The notes beneath the pieces are model-generated. The model was not told the origin of the DNA. It saw only the letters and a program-made list of their open reading frames with translations, and ran no database searches. Below, one piece after another: positions 26,540 to 33,789 of a stretch of 64,000 nt of DNA. Where the stretch lies: NCBI RefSeq assembly GCF_003626735.1, contig NZ_RBHX01000002.1:124001-188000 (forward strand), written 5' to 3'. Numbering within the stretch: the first letter of the stretch is position 1; each line of letters opens with the position of its first letter. Made by a program: the position numbers and the translations under genes. Origin of the DNA: Microbacterium sp. CGR2 (GTDB taxonomy: Bacteria > Actinomycetota > Actinomycetes > Actinomycetales > Microbacteriaceae).

Positions 26540-26998
26540 CTAGGCGGCGGCCTGCTCCTTGATCGAGTCGACGGCGTCGTTGAATCCGCCGCTGGTGAGC
26601 GAGGACCCGGCGACGCGTGTCACGTCGAGCTCGTCGATGGACTTGCCGACGACCTCATCGTCGATGCCGTCGATGAACTCGCCCTGGTATCGCTCGGTCT
26701 CGGGCGCCTGCGGATCGCCGGTCACTTCGACCTCGGTCACGACACCGTCAGCCAGCGTGAGTGTGACCGAGATCTCCTCGACCGTCTCCGGCGTCTGGTA
26801 CGAGCCGTCCGCGGTGTAGGTGCCGTCGGTGTAGGAGCCCGCGTCGCCCGTGGATTCGGATGTCGATCCCGTGTCGGCGCCATTCGACGGGCTCTTCGCG
26901 TCTGCGGTGCCGGAGCACCCGGCGAGGACCAGAAGCCCCGCGACTCCGATGAGTGCGGATCCCTTGCGGACAGAGGTCGGTACGGTCGTGCGGATCAT
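26540..26998 (-). CDS. FMN-binding domain lipoprotein
   Basis: 152 residues. A lipoprotein signal peptide has lipobox LAGC (Cys28), followed by a Ser/Thr/Gly-rich linker (about 30-56). A small FMN_bind domain (about 57-150) includes DGTYTADGSYQTPETVE and ends in VTRVAGSSLTSGGFNDAV. That end aligns with the ApbE target motif (SGAT-type) so that Ser133 would carry the FMN, a Ser where Thr is usual. It is the first gene of the apbE-reductase operon and probably accepts electrons from the RnfD-like protein at the outer face of the membrane. Confidence 0.88.
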   Translation of the reverse strand: MIRTTVPTSVRKGSALIGVAGLLVLAGCSGTADAKSPSNGADTGSTSESTGDAGSYTDGTYTADGSYQTPETVEEISVTLTLADGVVTEVEVTGDPQAPETERYQGEFIDGIDDEVVGKSIDELDVTRVAGSSLTSGGFNDAVDSIKEQAAA

Positions 26999-27090
26999 GA
27001 TGGTCCTCCCGGCTCGGCGTCGGTCGACGGATCGTCGATGCCTCGACCGTAGGCATGGCGGCTATGCGCCGGCTGTGCCGTTTCGCTGCG

Positions 27091-28125
27091 TTACGCGTCT
27101 CCGCCGAACATGCTCGTGACAGAACCGTCTTCGAAGACCTCGTGGACCGCCCGGGCGAGCAGCGGGGCGATCGGCAGGATCGTGAGCCGATCCCAGCGGC
27201 GCGACTCGGTCAGCGGGATCGTGTCGGTGACGACGACCTCGTCGATCGATGCGTCCTGCAGACGCTCGTGCGCCGGGTCGCTGAAGATCGCGTGCGTGGC
27301 AGCCACGATCACACGGTGGGCGCCCGCAGCCTTGAGAGCCTGCGCCGCCTTGACGATCGTGCCACCGGTGTCGATCATGTCGTCGACGAGCAGACATGTG
27401 CGCCCCTCGACCGCGCCGACGATCTCGTGCACGGAGACCTGGTTGGCCACCTTCGGGTCCCGACGCTTGTGGATGATGGCCAGCGGCGCGCCGAGGCTGT
27501 CTGACCAGGTGTCGGCCACGCGCACTCGCCCCATGTCGGGCGACACGACGGTGAGGATCTCGCGGTCTGCCGGGCTGAGGGTGCGCTGGAAATGGTCCAG
27601 CAGCACCGGCTTCGCGAACAGGTGATCGACGGGGCCGTCGAAGAACCCCTGGATCTGTGCGGCGTGCAGGTCGACGCTCATGACGCGGTCTGCTCCGGCC
27701 GTCTTGAGCAGGTCGGCGACGAGGCGCGCGCTGATCGGTTCGCGGCCGCGGCCCTTCTTGTCCTGACGCGAATACGGATAGTACGGGGCGACCACGGTGA
27801 TGCGCTTCGCCGATGCGCGCTTGGCGGCATCGATCATGATCAGCGTCTCCATGAGCCACTCGTTGACCGGCTCACCGAAGGTCTGGAAGAGGAACAGGTC
27901 GCAGCCGCGGATGGACACCGCGAAACGCGCATAGATCTCGCCAGACGCGAAGGTGCGGTGCTCGGTGGGTGCGATCTCGGTCCCCAGAGAGGCTGCGACA
28001 GCCGCTGTCAGCTCGGGGTGCGAGCGCCCGCCGGCGATGACCAGACGCTTCTTGGTCTTTGCGACGAGGCCAGGCGCTATGCCGTTGTCGCGATCCAGTT
28101 CGACAGTCTTCTTCTTGCGCGCCAT
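27091..28125 (-). CDS. prs: Ribose-phosphate pyrophosphokinase
   Basis: 344 residues. It makes PRPP from ribose 5-phosphate and ATP. Motifs are FASGEIYARF, VAPYYPYSRQDKKGRGREPIS (flexible loop and ATP site), DLHAAQIQGFF, and the PRPP-binding LLVDDMIDTGGTI. An N-terminal extension of about 26 residues (MARKKKTVELDRDNG) makes it longer than the typical 310-320. The ATG at 28125 has AGGCGG upstream and follows the glmU stop by 6 bp. The glmU-prs pairing is common in Gram-positive bacteria. The 92-bp gap to the FMN-binding lipoprotein gene holds no gene. Confidence 0.95.
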   Translation of the reverse strand: MARKKKTVELDRDNGIAPGLVAKTKKRLVIAGGRSHPELTAAVAASLGTEIAPTEHRTFASGEIYARFAVSIRGCDLFLFQTFGEPVNEWLMETLIMIDAAKRASAKRITVVAPYYPYSRQDKKGRGREPISARLVADLLKTAGADRVMSVDLHAAQIQGFFDGPVDHLFAKPVLLDHFQRTLSPADREILTVVSPDMGRVRVADTWSDSLGAPLAIIHKRRDPKVANQVSVHEIVGAVEGRTCLLVDDMIDTGGTIVKAAQALKAAGAHRVIVAATHAIFSDPAHERLQDASIDEVVVTDTIPLTESRRWDRLTILPIAPLLARAVHEVFEDGSVTSMFGGDA

Positions 28126-28131
28126 ATCCGC

Positions 28132-29559
28132 CTATTCCGCCGAATTCTCGCGGGACGCGGCATCCGCCGCACCCGTGCCTGCTCTGTTCTTCTCGACCCA
28201 ACCCTCGATGTTGCGCTGAGGGGCGACGCTCATGGCGAGGGCACCGGCGGGGACGTCCTTGCGGACGACGGCGCCTGCACCGGTCTTCGCACCAGCTCCC
28301 AGCCTAACGGGCGCGACCAGCACCGTGTGCGACCCGGTGTGCACCTCGTCGCCGATCTCCGTGCGGTGCTTGTTCACGTCGTCGTAGTTGGCGGTGATGG
28401 TGCTCGCACCCAGGTTGACGCCGCGGCCGATCGTCGCGTCCCCGACGTACGAGAGGTGCGGGACCTTGCTGCCCTCGCCGATCTCGGCGTTCTTGGTCTC
28501 GACGTACGCACCGATCTTGCCGTTCGCGCCGAGGACGGTCCCAGGACGCAGGTAGGAGAACGGCCCGACGGAGGCTCCGGCACCGATCACGGCCAGCGTG
28601 GCGTCGGTGCGGCGGACGATCGCATCCTCCCCGACCTCGCAGTCGACCAGCGTCGTGTCCGGTCCGATGATCGCGCCGGAGGCGACGACGGTCGCACGCA
28701 GGAGATGGGTGTTCGGCAGGATGGTGACATCGGATGCGAGGTTCGCGTCATCGTCGATCCAGGTGGTGGCGGGGTCGATGACCGTGACGCCCTCGCGCTG
28801 CCAGCGGCGGACGATGCGGTCGTTGAGGACGCGTCCCGCCTCGGCCAGCTGGACGCGGTCGTTGATGCCGAAGGTGGAGGCCGTGTCCGGAGCGATCTCG
28901 GCGGCGACCGGTTCGCCGGCCCCGCGAAGCAGTTCGATGACGGTGGTCAGGTACATCTCGCCCTGCGCGTTGTTCTGACCGACCCGCGCGAGATAGGTGC
29001 GCAGTTCCGTGGCGCGGAAGACGTAGACGCCCGCATTGATCTCGGTGACCGCGGCCTCTTCGGGGCTGGCATCCTTCTGCTCGACGATGCGCTGCACCGT
29101 TCCGGCTTCGTCGCGGATCACACGGCCGTAACCGGTGGGGTCGTCGAGCTGCGCGCTCAGGAGGGTGGCCGCGGCCGCGGCCGCGCGATGGCCGTCGATG
29201 AGGGCGCGGAGGGTCTCGACCTCGAGCAGCGGAACGTCGCCGGAGAGGACGAGGACATCGCCGTCGAAGTCGCTCGGCAGGGCGTCGATCGCCACCTGCA
29301 CGGCACGACCGGTCCCCGGAACCTCGTCCTGGTCGATGAACACCGCGCTCGGGTAGGCCTCGCTCAGCGCTTCGACCACCTGGTCGCGCTCGTGGCGGAC
29401 GACGACCTCGACATGCTCCGCCTCCAGCCGTGCCGCGGTCGTGAGGACGTGGCCGACGAGCGGACGACCGCCGATCGGGTGCAGAACCTTGGGAAGGCGC
29501 GATTTCATGCGCGTGCCCTGCCCTGCGGCGAGGATGATGATCGCGAGGTTACCTGTCAT
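28132..29559 (-). CDS. glmU: Bifunctional UDP-N-acetylglucosamine pyrophosphorylase / glucosamine-1-phosphate N-acetyltransferase
   Basis: 475 residues. The uridyltransferase domain (about 1-235) has IIILAAGQGTRMKSRLPKVLHP. The left-handed beta-helix acetyltransferase domain (about 250-455) has hexapeptide repeats and YVETKNAEIGEGSKVPHLSYVGD. It makes UDP-GlcNAc for peptidoglycan. The ATG at 29559 is the only start that gives the normal N-terminus, and it lies a single base after the 3' end of tRNA-Gln. No leaderless -10 box precedes it; a weak GGCGGAG Shine-Dalgarno would be part of the tRNA acceptor stem. It is coupled to prs downstream. Confidence 0.95.
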   Translation of the reverse strand: MTGNLAIIILAAGQGTRMKSRLPKVLHPIGGRPLVGHVLTTAARLEAEHVEVVVRHERDQVVEALSEAYPSAVFIDQDEVPGTGRAVQVAIDALPSDFDGDVLVLSGDVPLLEVETLRALIDGHRAAAAAATLLSAQLDDPTGYGRVIRDEAGTVQRIVEQKDASPEEAAVTEINAGVYVFRATELRTYLARVGQNNAQGEMYLTTVIELLRGAGEPVAAEIAPDTASTFGINDRVQLAEAGRVLNDRIVRRWQREGVTVIDPATTWIDDDANLASDVTILPNTHLLRATVVASGAIIGPDTTLVDCEVGEDAIVRRTDATLAVIGAGASVGPFSYLRPGTVLGANGKIGAYVETKNAEIGEGSKVPHLSYVGDATIGRGVNLGASTITANYDDVNKHRTEIGDEVHTGSHTVLVAPVRLGAGAKTGAGAVVRKDVPAGALAMSVAPQRNIEGWVEKNRAGTGAADAASRENSAE

Positions 29560-29560
29560 G

Positions 29561-29632
29561 CTCCGCCGCCAGGACTCGAACCTAGACCTAACAGCTCCAA
29601 AGGCTGTCGTGCTGCCATTACACCACGGCGGA
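29561..29632 (-). tRNA. tRNA-Gln (anticodon TTG)
   Basis: 72-nt cloverleaf on the minus strand. The acceptor stem is TCCGCCG/CGGCGGA with discriminator G. The D arm contains GTGTAATGGCAGCAC. The anticodon stem ACAGC/GCTGT encloses loop CTTTGGA, so the anticodon is TTG. The T arm contains GGTTCGAGTCC. CCA is not encoded; the next bases are C and the glmU ATG. Immediately upstream (29633-29735) is a short region with no gene that must contain its promoter. Confidence 0.95.
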
Positions 29633-29735
29633 CCGCGCCGTCCGCGAGGACGCCGCCCGACAAGTCTGCCACGTCCGGCCCACAGTTCCTGTGCGTCGTC
29701 ACGAGTCGGAAACACACCTTTGGCAGTCTGGCGCC

Positions 29736-30305
29736 ATGAGCATCGTCATCGAACGCGTCGAGGCAGCCACTCTCTCGCTCGCCGCCTTCCTGGAGGCGCA
29801 CCACCAGGACATGGAGCACGCCTCACCCCCGGAGAGCCGTCACGCCCTCCACATCGACGGGCTGCTCACGCCGCAGGTACGCCTGTTCGCGGCCTACGAC
29901 GCCGCCGGCCGCCCGGTCGCCACCGGTGCGTTGGCCACGCTCGACGACGACCACGAGGAGCTGAAGTCGATGCGGACAGACCCGGCGGTGCGGGGGCAGG
30001 GGTACGGCAGCGCCATGCTCGACTTCCTGCGGGCGGATGCCGAGGTCCGCGGCATCCGTCGCCTCTCGCTCGAGACGGGAAGCGCTGACTTCTTCCTGCG
30101 GGCGGATGCCGAGGTCCGCGGCATCCGTCGCCTCTCGCTCGAGACGGGAAGCGCTGACTTCTTCCTGCCGGCACGCTCCCTCTACGCCCGCGCCGGGTTC
30201 AGCGAGTGCGGCCCGTTCGGCCGGTACGAGGCCGACCCGTACAGCACGTTCATGACCCTCGCGCTGCCGGCGTCGTCCACCGCACCACCTGCGCACACGC
30301 GATAA
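29736..30305 (+). CDS. GNAT family N-acetyltransferase with an internal 23-residue tandem duplication
   Basis: 189 residues; without the duplication it would be 166, a normal GNAT length. The acetyl-CoA motif A is RGQGYGSAM (residues 86-94). Residues about 97-119 (LRADAEVRGIRRLSLETGSADFF region) are repeated exactly at 120-142 before the conserved end ARSLYARAGF. The extra copy adds a second helix and strand in the core of the fold and may abolish activity. Substrate unknown. The ATG at 29736 gives the normal N-terminus. The marR gene follows by 7 bp. Confidence 0.85.
   Translation: MSIVIERVEAATLSLAAFLEAHHQDMEHASPPESRHALHIDGLLTPQVRLFAAYDAAGRPVATGALATLDDDHEELKSMRTDPAVRGQGYGSAMLDFLRADAEVRGIRRLSLETGSADFFLRADAEVRGIRRLSLETGSADFFLPARSLYARAGFSECGPFGRYEADPYSTFMTLALPASSTAPPAHTR
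30023..30168 (+). repeat. Perfect 69-bp tandem duplication (2.1 copies) inside the GNAT gene
   Basis: Unit 1 at 30023-30091, unit 2 at 30092-30160, with 8 more matching bases to 30168. The two units are identical base for base and the period is a multiple of three, so the frame is kept. Identity implies a recent event. Confidence 0.98.
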
Positions 30306-30306
30306 T
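30301..30306 (+). promoter_or_regulatory. Predicted leaderless -10 box of the MarR gene
   Basis: GATAAT with a 6-nt spacer (GGGCGG) to the ATG at 30313, overlapping the stop codon of the GNAT gene. Confidence 0.45.
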
Positions 30307-30312
30307 GGGCGG

Positions 30313-30807
30313 ATGAACGAGGCGGATGAAGTCGATCGGATCGTCGGCGCATGGAACACCCAGCGCCCCGACCTCGATTTCTCCCCTCTCGAGGTGCTGT
30401 CGCGGATGGACCGGCTGACCCGGCTGCTCGATCGCGCGCGCCGCGATGTTTTCCGCCGCAGCGACCTGGAGCCCTGGGAGTGGGATGTCCTCTCGGCGCT
30501 CCGGCGGGCGGGCACACCGTTCCAGCTCTCCCCCAAGCAACTGCTGCAGCAGACCCTGGTCTCCAGCGGCACCATGACGAACCGGATCGACCGGCTCGTC
30601 GGCCGGCGGTTCGTCCGGCGCGAAGCGGACCCGGGTGACGGGCGGAGCGTGCTGGTGACGCTCACCGACGACGGCCGCATCCGAGTGGATGCCGCCATCA
30701 CGCGGCTCGTCGACGTCGAGGCCGAACTCCTGCGCGGGCTCTCGCGTGGCGACCGCGACCGTCTCGCGGGCCTTCTGCGCAAACTGAGTCTCAGTTTCGA
30801 CTCATGA
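30313..30807 (+). CDS. MarR family transcriptional regulator
   Basis: 164 residues. A long N-terminal dimerisation helix (about 1-55) leads to a winged helix-turn-helix with LSPKQLLQQTLVSSGTMTNRIDRLVGRRFV (recognition helix about residues 78-105). The wing is READPGDGRSVLVTLTDDGR, followed by a C-terminal dimerisation helix. It probably controls a nearby gene, perhaps the GNAT gene with which it may be co-transcribed. A GATAAT box at leaderless spacing suggests its own promoter too. The effector is unknown. It is convergent with the Rrf2 gene, 12 bp apart. Confidence 0.92.
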   Translation: MNEADEVDRIVGAWNTQRPDLDFSPLEVLSRMDRLTRLLDRARRDVFRRSDLEPWEWDVLSALRRAGTPFQLSPKQLLQQTLVSSGTMTNRIDRLVGRRFVRREADPGDGRSVLVTLTDDGRIRVDAAITRLVDVEAELLRGLSRGDRDRLAGLLRKLSLSFDS

Positions 30808-30819
30808 CGGGGGCGGACT

Positions 30820-31296
30820 TCAGCGGGCGGGTTCCCCGAGCAGTCGGCGATTCTTCTCCCGGACGTCGTCCGGAAGTCCTTCGACGATCTCGGCGACGGT
30901 GACGCCGGCGAGCGACTCGCGCCATGCCTCATGCGCGCGCCGCATTGCCGTGGCCAGGGCGCATGGTCGAGTGCAGTCCTCCGGACGCGCCGCCCCGCGG
31001 CCCTGCTGACGCAGCTCCCGGCAGACGTACGGATCGCTCCCGCCGTCGACGGCGATCACAAGGTCGAGGATGCTGATCCGTTCCGAGTCCCTCGCCAGCC
31101 GGAAGCCGCCTCGTGGCCCGGTGCTGCCGGTGAGAATACCGGACCGCACGAGCTTGGCGAGCTGCTTCGACAGGTACGGGCCCGGAACGCCGAAGTGCTC
31201 GGCCAGCTGCGCTCCGGAGACGGCCGCCCCTGCGGGAAGCTGCGCGATCACGGCGACGGTGTGCAGCACCCACTCGGAAGTCTCCGGAAGTTTCAT
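30820..31296 (-). CDS. Rrf2 family transcriptional regulator
   Basis: 158 residues. The N-terminal winged helix has SGAQLAEHFGVPGPYLSKQLAKLVRSGIL (about 27-55) and a wing with TGPRGGFRLAR. Three cysteines (CRELRQ..., EDCTRPC; residues about 98-118) sit where IscR/NsrR-type members bind an Fe-S cluster, though the C-x15-C-x3-C spacing differs from IscR. Redox or nitrosative sensing is possible. The ATG at 31296 has TACAGT 6 nt upstream. It is divergent from an NAD(P)-binding protein gene and a perfect dyad lies between them, so it probably controls both. Confidence 0.9.
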   Translation of the reverse strand: MKLPETSEWVLHTVAVIAQLPAGAAVSGAQLAEHFGVPGPYLSKQLAKLVRSGILTGSTGPRGGFRLARDSERISILDLVIAVDGGSDPYVCRELRQQGRGAARPEDCTRPCALATAMRRAHEAWRESLAGVTVAEIVEGLPDDVREKNRRLLGEPAR

Positions 31297-31302
31297 TCCC
31301 TC

Positions 31303-31308
31303 ACTGTA
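31303..31308 (-). promoter_or_regulatory. Predicted leaderless -10 box of the Rrf2 gene
   Basis: TACAGT on the minus strand with a 6-nt spacer (GAGGGA) to the ATG at 31296. The operator at 31320-31346 covers its -35 region. Confidence 0.45.
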
Positions 31309-31319
31309 TCGGGACGACG

Positions 31320-31346
31320 TATTATGGACACCTAATATCCATAATA
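31320..31346. promoter_or_regulatory. Rrf2 operator dyad
   Basis: Perfect inverted repeat TATTATGGA, 9-nt spacer, TCCATAATA, in the 60-bp gap between the divergent Rrf2 and NAD(P)-binding protein genes. It is AT-rich in a GC-rich genome and matches the length of known Rrf2 sites. It is the probable autoregulatory operator. Confidence 0.7.
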
Positions 31347-31356
31347 AGGAGTGAGC

Positions 31357-32106
31357 ATGCGCATCGCAGTTGCGGGTGGAACCGGTCGGATCGGCAGCCT
31401 GGTCATGGCGGAGTTGGCGAGAGCCGGCCACGAAGCGGTCTCCTTGAGCCGCGCGGAAGGAGTCGATCTCCTCACCGGCGAAGGCCTTCGCGACCGACTC
31501 CACGGGGTCGACGCCGTCATCGACGCCACCAATCCCCCGGTCACCGACGTCGCAGATGCCGAGCACACATTCGCCACGATCACCCGGACGCTCCTCGCCG
31601 CGGAGTCGGACGCCGGAGTGAGCCATCACGTCGCGCTGTCCATCGCCGCCCTCGATTCCGTCGACGGGAACCCCCACTACCACGGCAAACGGGCCCAGGA
31701 GCGCGAGGTCGTCGCAGGAGCGGTGCCCTTCACGATCGTGCGTGCCACGCAGTTCCACGACTTTCCGGCGATGATCGCGGAATGGGCGATCGTCGACGGC
31801 GAAGCCGTCGTACCACCCCTGCTGATGCAGCCGATCGCCCCGGCAGATGTCGCCGCCGCTCTGGTCGAGACGGCCACGGCAGCGCCGATCTCCACATTCT
31901 TCGACATCGCCGGTCCGCGAACCGAGGACGCGGTCGACATGGCGCGGCGCACCTTCGCCGTCCGCGGTCGAGACCTCCCCCTGCGCGCGGGCTGGCGAGG
32001 TGCCGCCCTCGGCGTCGAGTTCGCGGGCGAGGTGCTGATCCCTGCGCCGGGCGCCCGCCTGGCATCCACCTCCTTCGACGACTGGCTCACCGCCGGGGCA
32101 CACTGA
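31357..32106 (+). CDS. NmrA-like / atypical SDR NAD(P)-binding protein
   Basis: 249 residues. The Rossmann motif AVAGGTGRIGSLVMAELARAGH is at residues 4-25, followed by a short atypical-SDR body (HHVALSIAALDSV, then FTIVRATQFHDFPAMI) and no Tyr-x3-Lys catalytic pair. Relatives act as NAD(P)H sensors or quinone/flavin reductases. The ATG at 31357 is preferred to the GTG at 31351 because AAGGA ends 6 nt before it. It is probably repressed by the divergent Rrf2 protein through the 31320-31346 dyad, which overlaps its promoter. A hairpin begins at its stop codon. Confidence 0.82.
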   Translation: MRIAVAGGTGRIGSLVMAELARAGHEAVSLSRAEGVDLLTGEGLRDRLHGVDAVIDATNPPVTDVADAEHTFATITRTLLAAESDAGVSHHVALSIAALDSVDGNPHYHGKRAQEREVVAGAVPFTIVRATQFHDFPAMIAEWAIVDGEAVVPPLLMQPIAPADVAAALVETATAAPISTFFDIAGPRTEDAVDMARRTFAVRGRDLPLRAGWRGAALGVEFAGEVLIPAPGARLASTSFDDWLTAGAH

Positions 32107-32133
32107 GCTCCCGCCTGCGACGGGAGCTCAGTG
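32101..32133 (+). terminator. Terminator hairpin after the NAD(P)-binding protein gene
   Basis: Perfect 13-bp inverted repeat (CACTGAGCTCCCG and complement) with a 7-nt loop; the left arm contains the stop codon. No U-tract. Confidence 0.75.
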
Positions 32134-32142
32134 TCGGATCGC

Positions 32143-32148
32143 TAGGGT
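32143..32148 (+). promoter_or_regulatory. Candidate -10 box of the RluA-type gene
   Basis: TAGGGT about 53 bp before the TTG start; implies a leader of about 46 nt with a CGGAGG Shine-Dalgarno at 32188-32193. Confidence 0.35.
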
Positions 32149-32200
32149 GGGAGCATCCCGCTCGCGACCCGCGATCCCTTGCTCCCCCGGAGGCCGACTG

Positions 32201-33127
32201 TTGGGCATGCCCTCTCCCCTCCCCATGCGCGACGGCGTCGGAGCGACGCGGCTGCATGTGCCGCTGACCGGCCCCTGGCCGACGGTCGCCGCGTACATGG
32301 TCGAGCGGTTCTTCCATCTCGACCCGGATCAGCTGCGGGAGCGCTTCGACCGCGGCGAGATCGTGACGCACGACGGATCGGCGGTCAGCGGCGACGCACC
32401 ACTCGGCTCCGAAGAGTTCGTCTGGTACTACCGCGAACCGCCGGCGGAGACCGCGATCCCGTTCGAACTGGAGATCCTCCACCAGGACGAACACCTCGTG
32501 GTCGTCGACAAACCGCATTTCCTGCCCACGACGCCCGGCGGGAAGTATGTGCAGAATTCGGCTCTGGTGCGGCTGCGCAACCTTCTCGACAACCCCGACC
32601 TCGCGCCGATGCACCGCCTCGACCGCGCGACCGCCGGCCTGCTGATGTTCTCAGCACGCCCGGCGACTCGCGGCACCTACCAGCTGCTCTTCGAGAACCG
32701 ACAGGTGCAGAAGGTCTACGAGGCAGTGTCCGCGCGACCGTTCGACTGGGACGAGAGCCGCTTCCCGCTCGTGTACCGCAACCACATCACGAAACTCCGC
32801 GCGCAGTTGCGGGTGCAGGTCGACGACGCGCGGGAGCCGAACGCCGAGACCCTGATCGAGGTGATCGACGCCGACGACCGGGTCGTGAACACACTGCTCC
32901 GCCCGCACAGCGGCAAGATGCATCAGCTGCGCGTCCACCTCGCAGCGATCGGTCTCGGCATCCTCAACGATCGCTTCTATCCGACGCTGCTCGAGGACGC
33001 AGCCGATGACTATGCGCACCCGCTCCAGCTGCTCGCGCGCGAGCTCCGCTTCGTCGACCCGCTGACCGGTGTCGACCGTGTCTTCACCACGCGACGCACT
33101 CTGCAGGAGGCCCCGCGCGCGTCCTAG
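32201..33127 (+). CDS. RluA family pseudouridine synthase
   Basis: 308 residues. It isomerises uridines in rRNA or tRNA. The catalytic Asp lies in MHRLDRATAGLLMF, preceded by LEILHQDEHLVVVDKPHFLPTTPGG and followed by the TLLRPHSGKMHQLRVHLA motif. The N-terminal 60 residues look like a degenerate S4-type segment. The TTG at 32201 is chosen for its 7-nt spacing to CGGAGG; an ATG at 32207 is an alternative two residues shorter. It ends 2 bp from the convergent metI stop. Confidence 0.9.
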   Translation: MGMPSPLPMRDGVGATRLHVPLTGPWPTVAAYMVERFFHLDPDQLRERFDRGEIVTHDGSAVSGDAPLGSEEFVWYYREPPAETAIPFELEILHQDEHLVVVDKPHFLPTTPGGKYVQNSALVRLRNLLDNPDLAPMHRLDRATAGLLMFSARPATRGTYQLLFENRQVQKVYEAVSARPFDWDESRFPLVYRNHITKLRAQLRVQVDDAREPNAETLIEVIDADDRVVNTLLRPHSGKMHQLRVHLAAIGLGILNDRFYPTLLEDAADDYAHPLQLLARELRFVDPLTGVDRVFTTRRTLQEAPRAS

Positions 33128-33129
33128 GG

Positions 33130-33789
33130 TCAGCGCCGCATGATCTTTCGGGCGAGGCGGGTGCCCAGCAACTGCACGAAGTGCACGAACACCACGATCA
33201 GGACGATCGCCGCCCACATCACGACGGGCTCGAACTGGCGGAAGCCGTAGATCTGCGCGAACGCTCCGAGGCCGCCACCCCCGATGAGACCAGCCATGGC
33301 GGTCATGTCGATCAGGGCGACGACGATGAAGGTGTAGCCGAGGATCAGCGGCCCGAGCGACTCCGGGATCGCCACCGTGAACAGGATGCGCCAGGGTCCG
33401 GCGCCCATCGAGCGCGCGGCTTCGATGACTCCGGGCGACACCGACACCAGGTGCTGCTCGACGATGCGGCCGATCGCGAAGGCGGCGGCGAGGCCGATGA
33501 TGAACGCTCCCGCGGTCGTGCCGATGCCGACGCCGACGACGGCTCGGGCGAACGGCTGCGCCACGGCCATGAAGATCACGAACGGGATCGGTCGGAAGAA
33601 GTTGACCGCGAGGTTGGCGATCGTGGACACGACCGAGTTCTGCACGAGGCCGCCGGGTCTCGTCACATAGAGGATGACGCCGATGATGAGGCCGAGGACA
33701 CCACCGAGGACCAGCGCGAAGGTCGTCATGTAGAGCGTTTCGAGGGCGGCGGTCCAGAACTCCGGTCCGAGCTCGATCAGGCGATCCAT
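33130..33789 (-). CDS. metI: Methionine ABC transporter permease
   Basis: 219 residues with five to six membrane helices. The ABC-coupling motif EAARSMGAGPWRILFTVAIPESLGP is near residues 123-147, and GGGGLGAFAQIYGF is a MetI hallmark. It forms the membrane channel for D/L-methionine import with MetN and MetQ. The ATG at 33789 overlaps the metN stop by one base. Gene order on this strand is metQ, metN, metI. Confidence 0.93.
   Translation of the reverse strand: MDRLIELGPEFWTAALETLYMTTFALVLGGVLGLIIGVILYVTRPGGLVQNSVVSTIANLAVNFFRPIPFVIFMAVAQPFARAVVGVGIGTTAGAFIIGLAAAFAIGRIVEQHLVSVSPGVIEAARSMGAGPWRILFTVAIPESLGPLILGYTFIVVALIDMTAMAGLIGGGGLGAFAQIYGFRQFEPVVMWAAIVLIVVFVHFVQLLGTRLARKIMRR

Noticed and set aside
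27592..29739. 715-codon plus-strand open frame opposite prs and glmU and across tRNA-Gln
   Set aside because: It covers two clear housekeeping genes and a tRNA on the other strand; the composition is typical of antisense shadow.
30023..30168. Frameshift or assembly error making the GNAT gene a pseudogene
   Set aside because: The duplication is exactly 69 bp and the frame stays open to the natural stop, so it is reported as an in-frame duplication; assembly error remains possible and is noted.
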